Positions 36,282 through 46,503 of a stretch of DNA of 64,000 nucleotides are shown in pieces. The stretch comes from Gallaecimonas sp. GXIMD4217 (GTDB lineage: Bacteria > Pseudomonadota > Gammaproteobacteria > Enterobacterales > Gallaecimonadaceae): contig NZ_CP149925.1 of assembly GCF_038087665.1 (NCBI RefSeq), positions 2,728,870 to 2,792,869 of the forward strand, written 5' to 3'. The notes under the pieces were generated by a model. It ran no database searches and was not told the origin of the DNA. It saw only the letters and a program-made list of their open reading frames with translations. Made by a program: the position numbers and the translations under genes. The stretch's first letter is position 1, and the number at the start of each line of letters is the position of its first letter.

Positions 36282-36369
36282 CACCCCTCAGATGCGTTTG
36301 CCGATAAATTAGGCAGACGGCAGTCACAGTAAATACCCGTGGGGCAATAACGGCGGCGCAGCGCCTGCG

Positions 36370-36927
36370 TCAGGCCTCGGGCAGCTTCAGAAAATGCTCG
36401 CGGTAATGGCGCAGCTCCTCGATGGACTCGCGGATATCGTCCAGGGCCAGGTGGGTGCCCTTCTTCTGTACCCCGGCCAGCACCTGTGGGGCCCAGCGTC
36501 TGGCCAGTTCCTTGAGGGTACTCACATCCAGGTTGCGGTAGTGGAAGTACTCCGCCAGCTCCGGCATGTACTTGACCAGAAAGCGCCTGTCCTGGCCGAT
36601 GGAATTGCCGCACATGGGCGAAACCCCGGCCGGCACCAGCTCCCTGAGGAAGGCGATGGTGGCCAGCTCCGCATCCCGGTCGCCGTAGGGGCTGGCCTTG
36701 ACCCTGTCCACCAGGCCAGAGGCGGTGTGGGTGCTGGTGCACCAGTCGTCCATGGCGGCCAGGGCCTCGTCGCTCTGATGTACCGCCAGCACCGGCCCTT
36801 CGGCAATGATATTGAGATCCTTGTCGGTGACTATGGTGGCGATCTCGATGATCCTGTCCGTTTCCGGCTCCAGGCCGGTCATTTCCAGGTCGATCCAGAT
36901 CAGGCGTTCTTCCGGCTTGTCGCTCAT
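36370..36927 (-). CDS. orn: Oligoribonuclease
   Basis: DnaQ-fold 3'-5' exoribonuclease that finishes RNA decay by hydrolysing di- and short oligonucleotides, including pGpG from c-di-GMP. 185 residues with Exo[13 protein letters not shown] (about 10-21), Exo[15 protein letters not shown] (about 108-120) and Exo[17 protein letters not shown] (about 157-170), giving the DEDDh residues. Divergent from rsgA, as in E. coli and relatives. Confidence 0.98.
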   Translation of the reverse strand: MSDKPEERLIWIDLEMTGLEPETDRIIEIATIVTDKDLNIIAEGPVLAVHQSDEALAAMDDWCTSTHTASGLVDRVKASPYGDRDAELATIAFLRELVPAGVSPMCGNSIGQDRRFLVKYMPELAEYFHYRNLDVSTLKELARRWAPQVLAGVQKKGTHLALDDIRESIEELRHYREHFLKLPEA

Positions 36928-37003
36928 CTTGTCCTCATTACTGTCGAAGCCCTAACGGGTGTATCATAAGACTTTCCCTGACCAGCAACCACCAAGGAGC
37001 ACA

Positions 37004-38032
37004 GTGGCAAAGCGCAAGAAGTTGACCCGGGGCCAGCAGCGGCGGGTCCACGCCAACCAGGCCAGACGCCTGCAGCAGCGTGACAAGGATCCCCAGTGGA
37101 GCGATGAGATGCTCAGCAGCCCGGAAGAGGGCCTGGTGCTGAGCCGCTTCGGCCAGCATGCCGACGTGGAGGCCGAGGACGGCAGCGTGCACCGCCTCAA
37201 CATCAGGCGCACCGCCGGCTCCCTGGTCACGGGCGACAAGGTGGTCTGGCGCCGGGGCCTGGAATCCATGGCCGGCATCAACGGTGTCATAGAGGCCGTC
37301 CACGAGCGCCACTCGGTGCTGACCCGTCCCGACTTCTACGACGGCATCAAGCCGGTGGCCGCCAACATCGACCAGATGCTGATCGTCTCCGCCGTGGTGC
37401 CGACCCTGTCCACCCACATCATCGACCGCTACCTGGTGGCCGCCGAATCCCTCGGCGTGGAGCCGGTGCTGGTGCTGAACAAGGTAGATCTGCTGGAAGA
37501 GGACGATCGCGCCCAGGTGGAAGAGCTGCTCAGCCTGTACAGGGACATCGGCTACCGCATGCTGTACCTGTCCGCCAAGTCCGACGAGGGCATCCAGCAA
37601 CTCGAAGAGCTGCTCAAGGACAAGGTCAGCGTCTTCGTGGGTCAGTCCGGGGTCGGCAAGTCGTCGCTGATCAACGCCCTGATCCCCGGCCTGGAAGTGC
37701 TGGAAGGCGAGGTGTCCTCCACCTCGGGCCTCGGCCAGCACACCACCACTGTGGCCAGGCTGTTCCACTTCCCCCATGGCGGCGACCTCATCGACTCGCC
37801 GGGGATCCGCGAATTCGCCCTCTGGCACCTCAAGCACTCGGACATCGCCCAGGGCTTCGTGGAATTCCGCCCCTGGCTGGGTACCTGCAAGTTCCGGGAC
37901 TGCAAGCACCTGGACGACCCGGGCTGCGCCCTGCAGCAGGCCCTGGAGGACGGCCGGATCAGCGCCGAGCGCCTGGAAAGCTACCACCGCATCATGGAAA
38001 GCCTGGACGAAAACCGCCCAAGCTATGCCTGA
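37004..38032 (+). CDS. rsgA: Ribosome small-subunit-dependent GTPase RsgA
   Basis: Circularly permuted GTPase that checks late 30S maturation. 342 residues from GTG 37004, chosen for AAGGAG 5 nt before it and for [14 protein letters not shown], the conserved N-terminus. An OB fold (about 45-110) is followed by G4 NKVD before G1 GQSGVGKSS, which shows the permutation, then G3 DSPGIREF and a zinc site [14 protein letters not shown]. It starts a plus-strand run with psd, a transporter gene and mscM. Confidence 0.97.
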   Translation: MAKRKKLTRGQQRRVHANQARRLQQRDKDPQWSDEMLSSPEEGLVLSRFGQHADVEAEDGSVHRLNIRRTAGSLVTGDKVVWRRGLESMAGINGVIEAVHERHSVLTRPDFYDGIKPVAANIDQMLIVSAVVPTLSTHIIDRYLVAAESLGVEPVLVLNKVDLLEEDDRAQVEELLSLYRDIGYRMLYLSAKSDEGIQQLEELLKDKVSVFVGQSGVGKSSLINALIPGLEVLEGEVSSTSGLGQHTTTVARLFHFPHGGDLIDSPGIREFALWHLKHSDIAQGFVEFRPWLGTCKFRDCKHLDDPGCALQQALEDGRISAERLESYHRIMESLDENRPSYA

Positions 38033-38082
38033 TGGCCCCTAATCAGTAGAATGTGTCCGTCATTTTTCAAGGAAGTCGTATC

Positions 38083-38946
38083 GTGTCGTTGGACAAGTTG
38101 AAAGTTGCTCTGCAATACGCCCTGCCCAAACATGCCGTTTCCCGCCTGGTGGGCAAGCTGGCCCAGGCCGAAGCCGGTGCCCTGACCCGGCTGTGCATCA
38201 AGGCCTTCATCAAGCGCTACGGCGTCGACATGAGCGAGGCCCAAAACCCGGATCCGGCCAGCTACAAGACCTTCAACGACTTCTTCACCCGCCCGCTCAA
38301 GGAGGGCGTCCGCACCCTGGTGCAGGGTGACGACGAGCTGGCCCTGCCCGTGGACGGCACCGTCAGCCAGCTGGGCCCCTTGCAGAATGGCCGTATCATC
38401 CAGGCCAAGGGCCACGATTACAGCCCCCAGACCCTGCTGGGCGTACCCGAGCTGGCCGCCCCCTTCGAAAAGGGTCTGTTCAGCACCATCTACCTGGCCC
38501 CCAAGGACTACCACCGCATCCACATGCCGGTGGGCGGCGTGCTCACCGACATGGTCTACGTGCCCGGCGACCTGTTCTCGGTCAATCCCCTGACCACCGA
38601 GCACGTGCCCGGCCTGTTCGCCCGCAACGAGCGGGTGGTGACCCTGTGGCAGACCGAGCTGGGCCCCATGGCCCTGGTCCTGGTCGGCGCCACCATAGTG
38701 GCCAGTATCGAGACCGTCTGGGCCGGTACCGTCACCCCCCCCACCGGCAAGGACGTGCACCGCTGGCAGTACGACAGCGAGGGCCTCAACGCCATCCGCC
38801 TCAACAAGGGCGAGGAGATGGGCCGCTTCAAGCTGGGCTCCACCGTGGTGATGCTGTTCGGGGAAGACGCCGTCGAATTCGCCGACAACCTGGCGCCGGG
38901 CGTCACCACCCGCATGGGTGAACTGTTCTGCCGCAAGCGCGGCTGA
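38083..38946 (+). CDS. psd: Phosphatidylserine decarboxylase proenzyme
   Basis: Inner-membrane pyruvoyl enzyme that makes phosphatidylethanolamine. 287 residues from GTG 38083, which has AAGGAAG at 7 nt spacing. FNDFFTRPLK near 65, DYHRIHMPVGG near 143 and the self-cleavage LGST motif (KLGSTVVMLF, about 251) are all present; cleavage before that Ser creates the pyruvoyl group. It lies 50 nt after rsgA. Its TGA overlaps the ATG of the next gene. Confidence 0.97.
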   Translation: MSLDKLKVALQYALPKHAVSRLVGKLAQAEAGALTRLCIKAFIKRYGVDMSEAQNPDPASYKTFNDFFTRPLKEGVRTLVQGDDELALPVDGTVSQLGPLQNGRIIQAKGHDYSPQTLLGVPELAAPFEKGLFSTIYLAPKDYHRIHMPVGGVLTDMVYVPGDLFSVNPLTTEHVPGLFARNERVVTLWQTELGPMALVLVGATIVASIETVWAGTVTPPTGKDVHRWQYDSEGLNAIRLNKGEEMGRFKLGSTVVMLFGEDAVEFADNLAPGVTTRMGELFCRKRG

Positions 38947-39809
38947 TGGAAGCCACCCAAAAGGCCCTGGGGCAACTGCACCTGAGCGTGCTGCTGTTTG
39001 GCGGCACCGCCCTCTTTGCCAAGCTGATCCCGCTGCCGGCCCTGGACATCACGGTGCTGCGCTGCCTGGTGGCGGCCCTGGCCCTGGCCCTGGTGGTGAA
39101 GCACTTCAGGCAACCGCTGCGCCTGGGCAGCTACCGGGACTACGGCATCGCCCTGGTGCTGGGCCTGGTGGTGGGCCTGCACTGGGTCACCTACTTCGCC
39201 TCCATGCAGGTGGCCACGGTGGCGGTGGGTATCATCGCCTTCTTCACCTACCCGGTGATGACGGTGCTGCTGGAGCCGCTGCTGGACAGGCGCCTGCCCC
39301 AGTGGCACGACCTGGCCGCCGCCGCCACCGTGCTGGTGGGCATCTACCTGATCATGCCCGACACCGACCTCGGCAACAGCACCACCCAGGGGGTGCTGCT
39401 GGGGGTGCTGTCGGCGCTGCTGTTCACCATCCGCAACCTGCTGCACAAGCGCCGTTTCAGCCATTACTCCGGCCCCAAGGCCATGTTCTACCAGACCCTG
39501 GTGGCGGCCCTGTCGCTGCTGGCCTTCGCCGAGCCCGGCCACTGGTCCCTGGCCTGGTGGGGCTGGCTGCTGGTGCTGGTGCTGGGGGTGCTGTTCACCG
39601 CCACCCCCCATGCCCTGCTGGCCCAGGCCCTGACCAATCTCAAGGCCAAGTCGGTGGCGCTGATCTCCTGCCTGCAACCCTTCTACGCCACGGCGCTGGC
39701 GGCACTGGTGCTGCTGGAGATCCCAAACTGGCACACCGTGCTTGGCGGCACCCTGGTGATCAGCGCCGCCGTCTACGAGACGCTGGCGGCGCGGCAGCAA
39801 AAGCCCTAG
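38946..39809 (+). CDS. EamA/DMT-family transporter
   Basis: Inner-membrane exporter-type protein of 287 residues with about ten predicted helices in two EamA halves (about 8-135 and 150-283). The first half has FTYPVMTVLLEPLLDRR, and the second has LISCLQPFYATALAALVLLEIP, the usual half-ending motifs. Substrate cannot be read from sequence. Its ATG overlaps the psd stop (TGATG), so it is probably co-translated. It separates psd from mscM, which are adjacent in E. coli. Confidence 0.88.
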   Translation: MEATQKALGQLHLSVLLFGGTALFAKLIPLPALDITVLRCLVAALALALVVKHFRQPLRLGSYRDYGIALVLGLVVGLHWVTYFASMQVATVAVGIIAFFTYPVMTVLLEPLLDRRLPQWHDLAAAATVLVGIYLIMPDTDLGNSTTQGVLLGVLSALLFTIRNLLHKRRFSHYSGPKAMFYQTLVAALSLLAFAEPGHWSLAWWGWLLVLVLGVLFTATPHALLAQALTNLKAKSVALISCLQPFYATALAALVLLEIPNWHTVLGGTLVISAAVYETLAARQQKP

Positions 39810-39842
39810 CATAAGAAGGGCAGAATCCTGGTGCCTTAGCCA

Positions 39843-42800
39843 ATGCCCTTCATTTTCAAACTCTTATTTACCCTCCTGTTGCTCACCGCCCCGGCCCTGG
39901 CCAGTGGTCCGGCCAAGCTGCTGGGCCAGCCCCCCCAGCAGGAAGCACCCAAGCAGCGCCTGGAGAACCTCTTCGAAGCCCGGCGCCAGGCCGAGCAGCG
40001 CCGTGACCAGCACCAGGCCAGGGCCGAGCAGCTGCGCCAGCTGCTGGACAACTATCCCAAGCTGGTCAAGGGACTGGAGTCCCAGCTGCAGCGCTACCAG
40101 GCCCAGCCCCTGGGGGATCTGGCCCAGTGGCCGGAGGAAAAGCTCGAACAGACCCTGTCGCTCAGGCAGGCCAGGCAGCTGGAGTTCAATACCGAGCTGG
40201 ACAAGGTCAACAGCGAGCTGGCCGCCATCGGCCGCCAGGATCCGGCCCGCACCGCGGTGCTGAAGGAGGAGATCCGTCAGCTCCAGGACGAACTGAACAA
40301 GGCCGGCAAGGGCAGCGAAGAGGCCGAGGCCAGGCGCGCCCTGCTCGACGCCCGCATCCAGGCCCTGGCCGCCGAGGCCAAGGCCAGGGAGCTGGAGGTG
40401 CTCACCGCCAACCAGCGCAAGACCCTGGGCAAGCTCAACCAGCAGTTGCTGGAACTCAAGCTGGTCGGCCTGGGCCAGCAGCTCAGCGCCCTCAACCAGG
40501 CCCTCAACAGCCTGCGCCAGAGCCGTACCGAAGAGGCCCTGGCCCAAAGCCAGCAACAGCAGTACCAGCACCAGGCACTGATCAAGCTGGCCAGCGACAA
40601 CGCCGCGCTGGCCCAGGCCCTGACCGGCCTCAACGACGACATCCTCCGGGTCCAGCAGCGCCAGCGCGACCTGGAACTCGGCGCCCAGGACTACGGTGAC
40701 TACCTGGCCTTCCTGGAGGAACAGCTCGACTACCTGAAGTTCAGCGCCACCTTCGGCGAGGCCCTGCGCACCCGCTATGACCGCCTGCCCAGGCCCAAGC
40801 CCGACAGCGAGCTGGAGCAGGCCGGCACCGAGGCCCGCCTGGCCAAGTTCCAGTACAGCCAGCGGCTGCGGGCGCTGCCGGCCAGCGCCGAGCTGGCGCC
40901 CGATCTCAGCCAGGCCCAGCAGGCCCAGGCCGACAGCCTGCTGGGCACCCAGCGCCAGCTGCTGGAACGGCTGCTGGCCCGCTCCGACGACTACCTGGAT
41001 CGCCTCTCCACCCTCAAAGCGGAAAACCGCCAGCTGGGCGAGACCATAGGCCAGGTCCGCCGCCTGATCGAATCGCACCTGTTCTGGATCCCCAACGCCG
41101 CGCCCCTGGACAAGCACTGGCTTAGCGCCCTGCCCCGCTCCGCCCTGGAGCTAGCCAGGGCCAAGGCCGGCGGCTGGCGCGAGCTGCATCTTGGCGCCCA
41201 CCCGCTGCTGCTGGCCCTGGTGATGGCGCTGCTGGCCCTGGCGGCACTAACCCGCTGGCTGGAGCTGAACCGGCTGCGCGTGCAGCTGGCCGAGCTGGCC
41301 AGGCCGGTGGGCAATGTCACCCGCGACAGCATCAGGGTCACCCTCCAGGCCATGGGCCTGAGCCTGCTCTACGCGGCGCCGCTGCCGCTGCTGTGGCTGC
41401 TGCTGGCCTGGCAGAGCGGTCCCGCCCAGCCGGCCCTGGCCGCCACCCTGCTGGTGGCCGCCGGCGGCTTCGCCTTCTGGCTCTGCAACCGCAACCTCAC
41501 CCACGAGGAAGGGGTGATGCAGAGCCACTTCCGCTGGCGGGCCGCCGGGGTGCGCCGCATCCGCCTGCTGATCCGCCGCCTGGTCTGGGTGGCCATGCCG
41601 CTGACCATGCTGATGGTGTTCTGCCAGCTCCAGGATGACGTGGAAGTCCGCCACGGCCTGGGCCGGGCCGCCTTCCTGGTACTGGCCCTGGGCCTGGCCC
41701 TGTTCTACCAGCAGCTCTACAAGCATCGGGACATCCTGGTCTACCACCTGGACAAGGGCGTGCGTCCCCGCAGCTGGCATCACCTGCTGTGGTGGCTGGC
41801 CATCGCCGTGCCCCTGGCCTGTTTCGGCCTGGCGATACGGGGCTACTACTTCACCGCCCAGCAGCTGCTCTGGCAGCAGCAGCTGTCGCTGCTGCTGATC
41901 CTGGGTTTCGTGTTCGCCTACTACCTGGCCAAGCGCTGGCTGCTGATCGAAAAGCGCAAGATAGCCTTCAACAGGGCCAAGGCCAAACGCGCCGAGCTGC
42001 TGGCCCTGCGTGCCAAGGAAGAGGCCCATGAGGTGCCCTCAGAGGAGGCGCTGCTGGACTTGGACACCATCGCCAGCCAGTCCCTTGGCCTGATGCGCAC
42101 CCTGTTCAAGCTGATGACGGTGCTCAGCCTGCTGGTGCTGTGGTCGTCCATGTACGATGCCCTCAACTACCTGGATACCGTCGAGCTGTGGGACGTGACC
42201 CGGCTGGTGGACGGCGACGAAAGGACCGTGCCGGTGACCCTGATGGCGCTGATCTGGTCGCTGCTGGCCTTCAGCCTGACCCTGATGGCGCTGCGCAACC
42301 TGCCGGGCCTGCTGGAGCTGATGGTGCTGCAGCGGCTCAAGCTCAGCCCGGGCACCGGCTTTGCCATCACCACCATCAGCAAGTACCTGCTGATGCTGGT
42401 GGGCACCATCACCGGCTTCGGCCTGCTGGGCATCGACTGGTCGAAGCTGCAGTGGCTGGTGGCGGCCCTGACCGTGGGCCTGGGTTTCGGCCTCCAGGAG
42501 ATCTTCGCCAACTTCGTGTCCGGCCTGATCATCCTCTTCGAAAAACCCATCCGCATCGGCGACACCGTCACCATCCGCGAACTGTCCGGCACCGTGGCCC
42601 GCATCAACACCAGGGCCACCACCATAGTGGACTGGGATCGCAAGGAGATCATCGTTCCCAACAAGGCCTTCATCACCGAGCAGTTCATCAACTGGTCGCT
42701 GTCCGATCCCATCACCCGCATCATCCTCAAGGTGGGCATCAAGCACGGCACCGACACCACCGAGGCCCAGCGGGTGCTGCTGGAGGCGGCCCGCTCCTGC

Positions 42801-43016
42801 GCCCTGGTGCTGGACCAGCCCGAGCCCACCGCCTACCTGCTGGGGATCGGCCCCTCGTCCCTGGATTTCGAACTGCGCCTGTTCGTGGGCGATACCGACA
42901 GCCGGCTGCAGACCTCCCACGAGGTCTATGCCGCCATCCATCGCCAGCTTATCGACAGGGGCATCGCCCTGGCCCATCAGCAACTGGACGTGCACTGGCA
43001 CAAAGGTAAGCCATGA
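39843..43016 (+). CDS. mscM: MscS-type mechanosensitive channel, MscM/YjeP-like
   Basis: Large inner-membrane channel of the MscK/MscM group that releases solutes on hypo-osmotic shock. 1057 residues (E. coli MscM 1107): signal peptide (1-20, ending PALA), a long Gln/Leu/Ala-rich coiled-coil periplasmic part (about 30-430), some eleven membrane helices, and the MscS core near 860-960 with GLGFGLQEIFANFVSGLIIL and FEKPIRIGDTVTI. A C-terminal alpha/beta domain follows. Position after psd supports MscM rather than MscK. Its TGA overlaps the next ATG. Confidence 0.92.
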   Translation: MPFIFKLLFTLLLLTAPALASGPAKLLGQPPQQEAPKQRLENLFEARRQAEQRRDQHQARAEQLRQLLDNYPKLVKGLESQLQRYQAQPLGDLAQWPEEKLEQTLSLRQARQLEFNTELDKVNSELAAIGRQDPARTAVLKEEIRQLQDELNKAGKGSEEAEARRALLDARIQALAAEAKARELEVLTANQRKTLGKLNQQLLELKLVGLGQQLSALNQALNSLRQSRTEEALAQSQQQQYQHQALIKLASDNAALAQALTGLNDDILRVQQRQRDLELGAQDYGDYLAFLEEQLDYLKFSATFGEALRTRYDRLPRPKPDSELEQAGTEARLAKFQYSQRLRALPASAELAPDLSQAQQAQADSLLGTQRQLLERLLARSDDYLDRLSTLKAENRQLGETIGQVRRLIESHLFWIPNAAPLDKHWLSALPRSALELARAKAGGWRELHLGAHPLLLALVMALLALAALTRWLELNRLRVQLAELARPVGNVTRDSIRVTLQAMGLSLLYAAPLPLLWLLLAWQSGPAQPALAATLLVAAGGFAFWLCNRNLTHEEGVMQSHFRWRAAGVRRIRLLIRRLVWVAMPLTMLMVFCQLQDDVEVRHGLGRAAFLVLALGLALFYQQLYKHRDILVYHLDKGVRPRSWHHLLWWLAIAVPLACFGLAIRGYYFTAQQLLWQQQLSLLLILGFVFAYYLAKRWLLIEKRKIAFNRAKAKRAELLALRAKEEAHEVPSEEALLDLDTIASQSLGLMRTLFKLMTVLSLLVLWSSMYDALNYLDTVELWDVTRLVDGDERTVPVTLMALIWSLLAFSLTLMALRNLPGLLELMVLQRLKLSPGTGFAITTISKYLLMLVGTITGFGLLGIDWSKLQWLVAALTVGLGFGLQEIFANFVSGLIILFEKPIRIGDTVTIRELSGTVARINTRATTIVDWDRKEIIVPNKAFITEQFINWSLSDPITRIILKVGIKHGTDTTEAQRVLLEAARSCALVLDQPEPTAYLLGIGPSSLDFELRLFVGDTDSRLQTSHEVYAAIHRQLIDRGIALAHQQLDVHWHKGKP

Positions 43017-43717
43017 AGATCTTCGCCCACCGCGGCGCCTCGGGCGAGGCGCCGGAGAACACCCTCAAGGCCTTCGAGCTGGCCCTGGCCCAGGGCGCCG
43101 ACGCCATAGAACTGGATCTGCAGCGCCACGGCGACCAGCTGCTGGTGATCCACGACCGCTGGCTGCACCACAGCACCTCGGGCCAAGGCCTGCTGGAAAA
43201 TCTGGCCTGGGAGCAGTTGGTGGCCCTGGACGCCGGCGACGGCCAGCCCATCCCCACCCTCTGGCAGGTGCTCAAGCTGTGCCGGGGCCGCTGCCGCCTC
43301 AACCTGGAGCTCAAGGACCACAACCTGCTGGAGCTGCTGAACCCCATGCTGGACAGGGCCGTGGCCGAGCTGGGCTGGGATCCGCAGGATCTGCTGGTGT
43401 CCTCCTTCCACCACCGCCAGCTGGCCGCCTTCCAGGCCGCCCGCCCGGACTGGCCCATCGGCCTGCTGATCGGCCATATCCCCCTGGAGCTGGCCGCCGT
43501 GCTGGGCCCGCTCAAGGCCAGATCCCTGCACCTGGCCCTGGCCTTCGTGGACAGGGCCCTGGTCGACGAGGCCCACCGACTGGGCCTGGAGGTCTATGTC
43601 TATACGGCGGACGAGCCCGAGGATCTGCACTGGCTGTCGCTGATCGGCGTCGACGGCGTCTTCACCAACTACCCCAGGCGCACCCGCGACTGGCTGCACG
43701 GCCATGGGGCCGGCTGA
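43013..43717 (+). CDS. Glycerophosphodiester phosphodiesterase (UgpQ-like)
   Basis: Cytosolic GDPD TIM-barrel enzyme hydrolysing deacylated phospholipids to glycerol-3-phosphate. 234 residues, no signal peptide. IFAHRGASGEAPENTLKAF carries the catalytic His-Arg and Glu, ELDLQRHGDQLLVIHD the metal-binding Glu-Asp and second His, and LNLELKD another metal ligand. ATGA overlap with mscM suggests one transcript and ties it loosely to envelope lipid turnover. Confidence 0.92.
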   Translation: MKIFAHRGASGEAPENTLKAFELALAQGADAIELDLQRHGDQLLVIHDRWLHHSTSGQGLLENLAWEQLVALDAGDGQPIPTLWQVLKLCRGRCRLNLELKDHNLLELLNPMLDRAVAELGWDPQDLLVSSFHHRQLAAFQAARPDWPIGLLIGHIPLELAAVLGPLKARSLHLALAFVDRALVDEAHRLGLEVYVYTADEPEDLHWLSLIGVDGVFTNYPRRTRDWLHGHGAG

Positions 43718-43813
43718 AGCCGCCCCGTTTTGCGACCAAGGGGCTGGATCCGGCCCCAGACTGCCGCTATCTTAAGCAGGCTTTGTCGACCGGTAACCCA
43801 ATGGCACTCCACA

Positions 43814-44095
43814 ATGAGTAAGGCTAAACATCCCTGGCTCTGGCTACTACTGGCCCTTTGGCTGGTCATGGCCGAGGCGTGGGCTGTCACCCACAGCCAG
43901 GAGCACAACGGGCTGGATGACCAGCACCGCTGTACCCTCTGCCATTTTGCCCAGCAAGGGGCCAAGGGCGTAAGCCATGCCACTCCCGTCGCCGTCGTCG
44001 ATATCCAGCACGGTCCGGCCACGGACTGGTGCAGCAAGCCGACGAGCACCGTCTTCCTCCCCAGCCAGCGCGCCCGCGGCCCGCCCCTGCTCTGA
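43814..44095 (+). CDS. Small Cys/His membrane protein upstream of a metal receptor
   Basis: 93 residues from ATG 43814; a longer in-frame start near 43730 would place charged sequence before the signal segment. One hydrophobic segment (about 8-24) is followed by potential metal ligands: THSQEHN, a CTLC pair in HRCTLCHFAQQ (about 38-48), and later His and Cys (DIQHG, DWCSK). The family is not recognised with certainty; small DUF2946-like proteins of this kind often precede metal TonB receptors. 47 nt before the ZnuD-like gene, same strand. A role in metal sensing or handling is inferred from position. Confidence 0.6.
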   Translation: MSKAKHPWLWLLLALWLVMAEAWAVTHSQEHNGLDDQHRCTLCHFAQQGAKGVSHATPVAVVDIQHGPATDWCSKPTSTVFLPSQRARGPPLL

Positions 44096-44142
44096 TCCCC
44101 TCTGAAAACACCAACAACGTCAAACTGATAGGGATCAGAACA

Positions 44143-46503
44143 ATGAAACTGAACCGAATTTCCGCCGCCCTGCTGCTGGCCGGGCTGCACCTGCCTGCAC
44201 AGGCACTGGATCTGAGCGGCCGCGTCACCGACGAAGCCGGCAACCCCGTGGCCAAGGCCACCGTTTCCCTGCTGGGCAGCCAGAAGGAGGCCAAGACCGA
44301 CCAGGACGGCCGCTTCCATTTCACCGTCAAGGACAATAGCCACCTGCACCTGCACGTGACGGCGCCCCGCTACCAGCACGGCGAGCTGGAGATCGACGGC
44401 GGCACAGAGCCCCTGGAGCTGAGCATCCGCCTCAAGGAATCCAGCATCGAGAACATCGTGGTGACCGCCGGCGCCCTGCGCCGGGGCGTGCTGGAAAGCG
44501 CCAACCCCATCACGGTGCTGGCCGAGGACGATCTGCGCCTGGCCGCCCAGCCCAGCCTGGGTGAGACCCTGGCCCGGGAGCCCGGCGTCCAGTCCAGCTA
44601 TTTCGGCCCGGCCGCCAGCCGCCCGGTGATCCGCGGCATGGACGGCCCCCGGGTACGGGTGGTGCAGAACGGCCTGGGCACCGGTGACGCCTCCACGGTC
44701 AGCGCGGACCACGCCGTCACCACAGAGTCCGGCACCGCCAGGCAGATCGAGGTGCTGCGCGGCCCCGCCACCCTGCTCTACGGCAACGGCGCCGTCGGCG
44801 GCGTGGTCAACGTGGTGGACAACCGCGTGCCGCGCCGGGAGCAGGAAGGCCTGAGCGGCGAACTGGAAGGCCGCTACGCCACCGTCAACGACGAGCGCAC
44901 CCTGACCGCCACCCTGGACGGCGGCAGCGGCGCCTTCGCCTGGCACCTGGACGGCAATCGCCGCCGCGCCCACGACACCGCCATCCCCGGCGCCGCCGAC
45001 ATCCACGAGCCGGACCAGCGCGGCCTGCTGGAAAACTCCAGCCTCGAGAACGACGAGTTCACCCTGGGCGCCAGCCATGTGGGCGAACACGGCTTCATCG
45101 GCCTGTCCTACAACAGCCTGGACAGCAACTACGGCGTGCCCGGCCACCACCATGGCGAGGAGCACGAGGAAGAAGGCCACGAGGAAGAAGGCCACGAGGA
45201 AGAGGCCGAGGAGTCGGTCCGCATCGACCTGGACAAGACCGCCTGGCAGCTGCTGGCGGAGCTGGACGATCCCTTCGCCGGCTTCTCCCGCCTGCAGTGG
45301 GCCGCCGGCTATAACGACTATGAGCATACCGAGCTGGAAGGCGGCGCTGTCGGCACCGTGTTCAAGAACGAAACCAGGGAGGCGCGCCTGGCCCTGGAGC
45401 ACAACCCCCTGGCCGAGTGGCAGGGCGTGCTGGGCCTGCACTGGCTGAGCCGGGACTTCGGCGCCCAGGGTGAGGAGGCCTTCAGCCCCGACTCCCAAAG
45501 CCGCGCCCTGGCCGCCTTCCTGGTGGAGGAACGCCAGCTCGGCGAGGTTACCCTGGAGCTGGGCGGCCGCCTGGAGCATTACCGCATCGAGGCCTCGCCC
45601 TTCGAACTGGAAACGGACGAAGGCCATGAACAGGTCGCCCCCGGCAAGATCAGCCACAACAACCTCAGCCTGTCCGCCAGCGCCAACTGGCGTTTCACCG
45701 ACGGCTACAGCCTGGGCGCGGCCCTGTCCCGTGCCGAGCGCGGCGCCACCGCCGAGGAGCTGTACAGCTTCGGCCCGCACCTGGCCACCGGCACCTTCGA
45801 GGTCGGCTCCCTGTTCCACCTGGAGGCCGAAGGCGAGCACGGCCATGGCCATTTCGAGGGCGGCGAGCCCCAGACGGAAGTGGCCAACAACCTGGACATC
45901 ACCTTCCGCAAGTTCGGCGGTGATCTGGGCCTGACGGCGAACCTCTTCTACAACCGCATCGACCACTACTTCTACCAGGAAAACACCGGCCTGGTGGCCG
46001 AAGGCGGCCATGAAGAAGAGGAAGGCGAGGCCGAGCACGACCACGGCGGCGAGCTTCCCATCTTCCAGTACCGCCAGGCGGACGTGGAATTCTACGGCTA
46101 CGAGCTGGATGCCAGCTGGCAGCTGGACGAGCATTGGTCGGTCGATGCCTTCAGCGACTACACCCGCGCCCGGCTCAAGGACGGCGGCGAGCTGCCGCGG
46201 ATCCCGGCCCTGCGCCTGGGCCTGACCCTGAACTACGACTGGGACGACTGGCACATGGAGCTGGGCGCCACCCGCTACGGCCGCCAGGACAAGGTCGCCG
46301 AGGGCGAAGAGGAAACGCCCGGCTACACCCTGGTGGATGCGGCCCTGACCTACCGCCACTACACCGACGCCGGCGATCTGCTCTTCTTCCTCAAGGGCAG
46401 CAACCTCACAGACCGGGAGGCCAGGCCCCATACCTCCTTCCTCAAGGAGGTGGCGCCGCTGCCGGGTCGCAACCTGACCCTGGGCGTACGCTACGCCTTC
46501 TAA
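44143..46503 (+). CDS. TonB-dependent receptor with His-rich loops, ZnuD-like (zinc candidate)
   Basis: Outer-membrane transporter of 786 residues from ATG 44143. Signal peptide (1-20, ending PAQA), then a carboxypeptidase-regulatory-like domain (about 22-100, GRVTDEAGNPVAKATVSLLG), plug with VVTAGALRRG, RPVIRGMDGPRVRVVQNG and LYGNGAVGGVVNVVDNR, and a barrel ending in LGVRYAF. Three predicted external loops are rich in His/Glu: about 335-358 (GHHHGEEHEEEGHEEEG), 563-575 (GEHGHGHFEGG) and 619-637 (GGHEEEEGEAEHDHGG). Neisserial ZnuD has similar loops for zinc capture. No Zur-like palindrome is evident upstream. The substrate is inferred. Confidence 0.85.
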   Translation: MKLNRISAALLLAGLHLPAQALDLSGRVTDEAGNPVAKATVSLLGSQKEAKTDQDGRFHFTVKDNSHLHLHVTAPRYQHGELEIDGGTEPLELSIRLKESSIENIVVTAGALRRGVLESANPITVLAEDDLRLAAQPSLGETLAREPGVQSSYFGPAASRPVIRGMDGPRVRVVQNGLGTGDASTVSADHAVTTESGTARQIEVLRGPATLLYGNGAVGGVVNVVDNRVPRREQEGLSGELEGRYATVNDERTLTATLDGGSGAFAWHLDGNRRRAHDTAIPGAADIHEPDQRGLLENSSLENDEFTLGASHVGEHGFIGLSYNSLDSNYGVPGHHHGEEHEEEGHEEEGHEEEAEESVRIDLDKTAWQLLAELDDPFAGFSRLQWAAGYNDYEHTELEGGAVGTVFKNETREARLALEHNPLAEWQGVLGLHWLSRDFGAQGEEAFSPDSQSRALAAFLVEERQLGEVTLELGGRLEHYRIEASPFELETDEGHEQVAPGKISHNNLSLSASANWRFTDGYSLGAALSRAERGATAEELYSFGPHLATGTFEVGSLFHLEAEGEHGHGHFEGGEPQTEVANNLDITFRKFGGDLGLTANLFYNRIDHYFYQENTGLVAEGGHEEEEGEAEHDHGGELPIFQYRQADVEFYGYELDASWQLDEHWSVDAFSDYTRARLKDGGELPRIPALRLGLTLNYDWDDWHMELGATRYGRQDKVAEGEEETPGYTLVDAALTYRHYTDAGDLLFFLKGSNLTDREARPHTSFLKEVAPLPGRNLTLGVRYAF

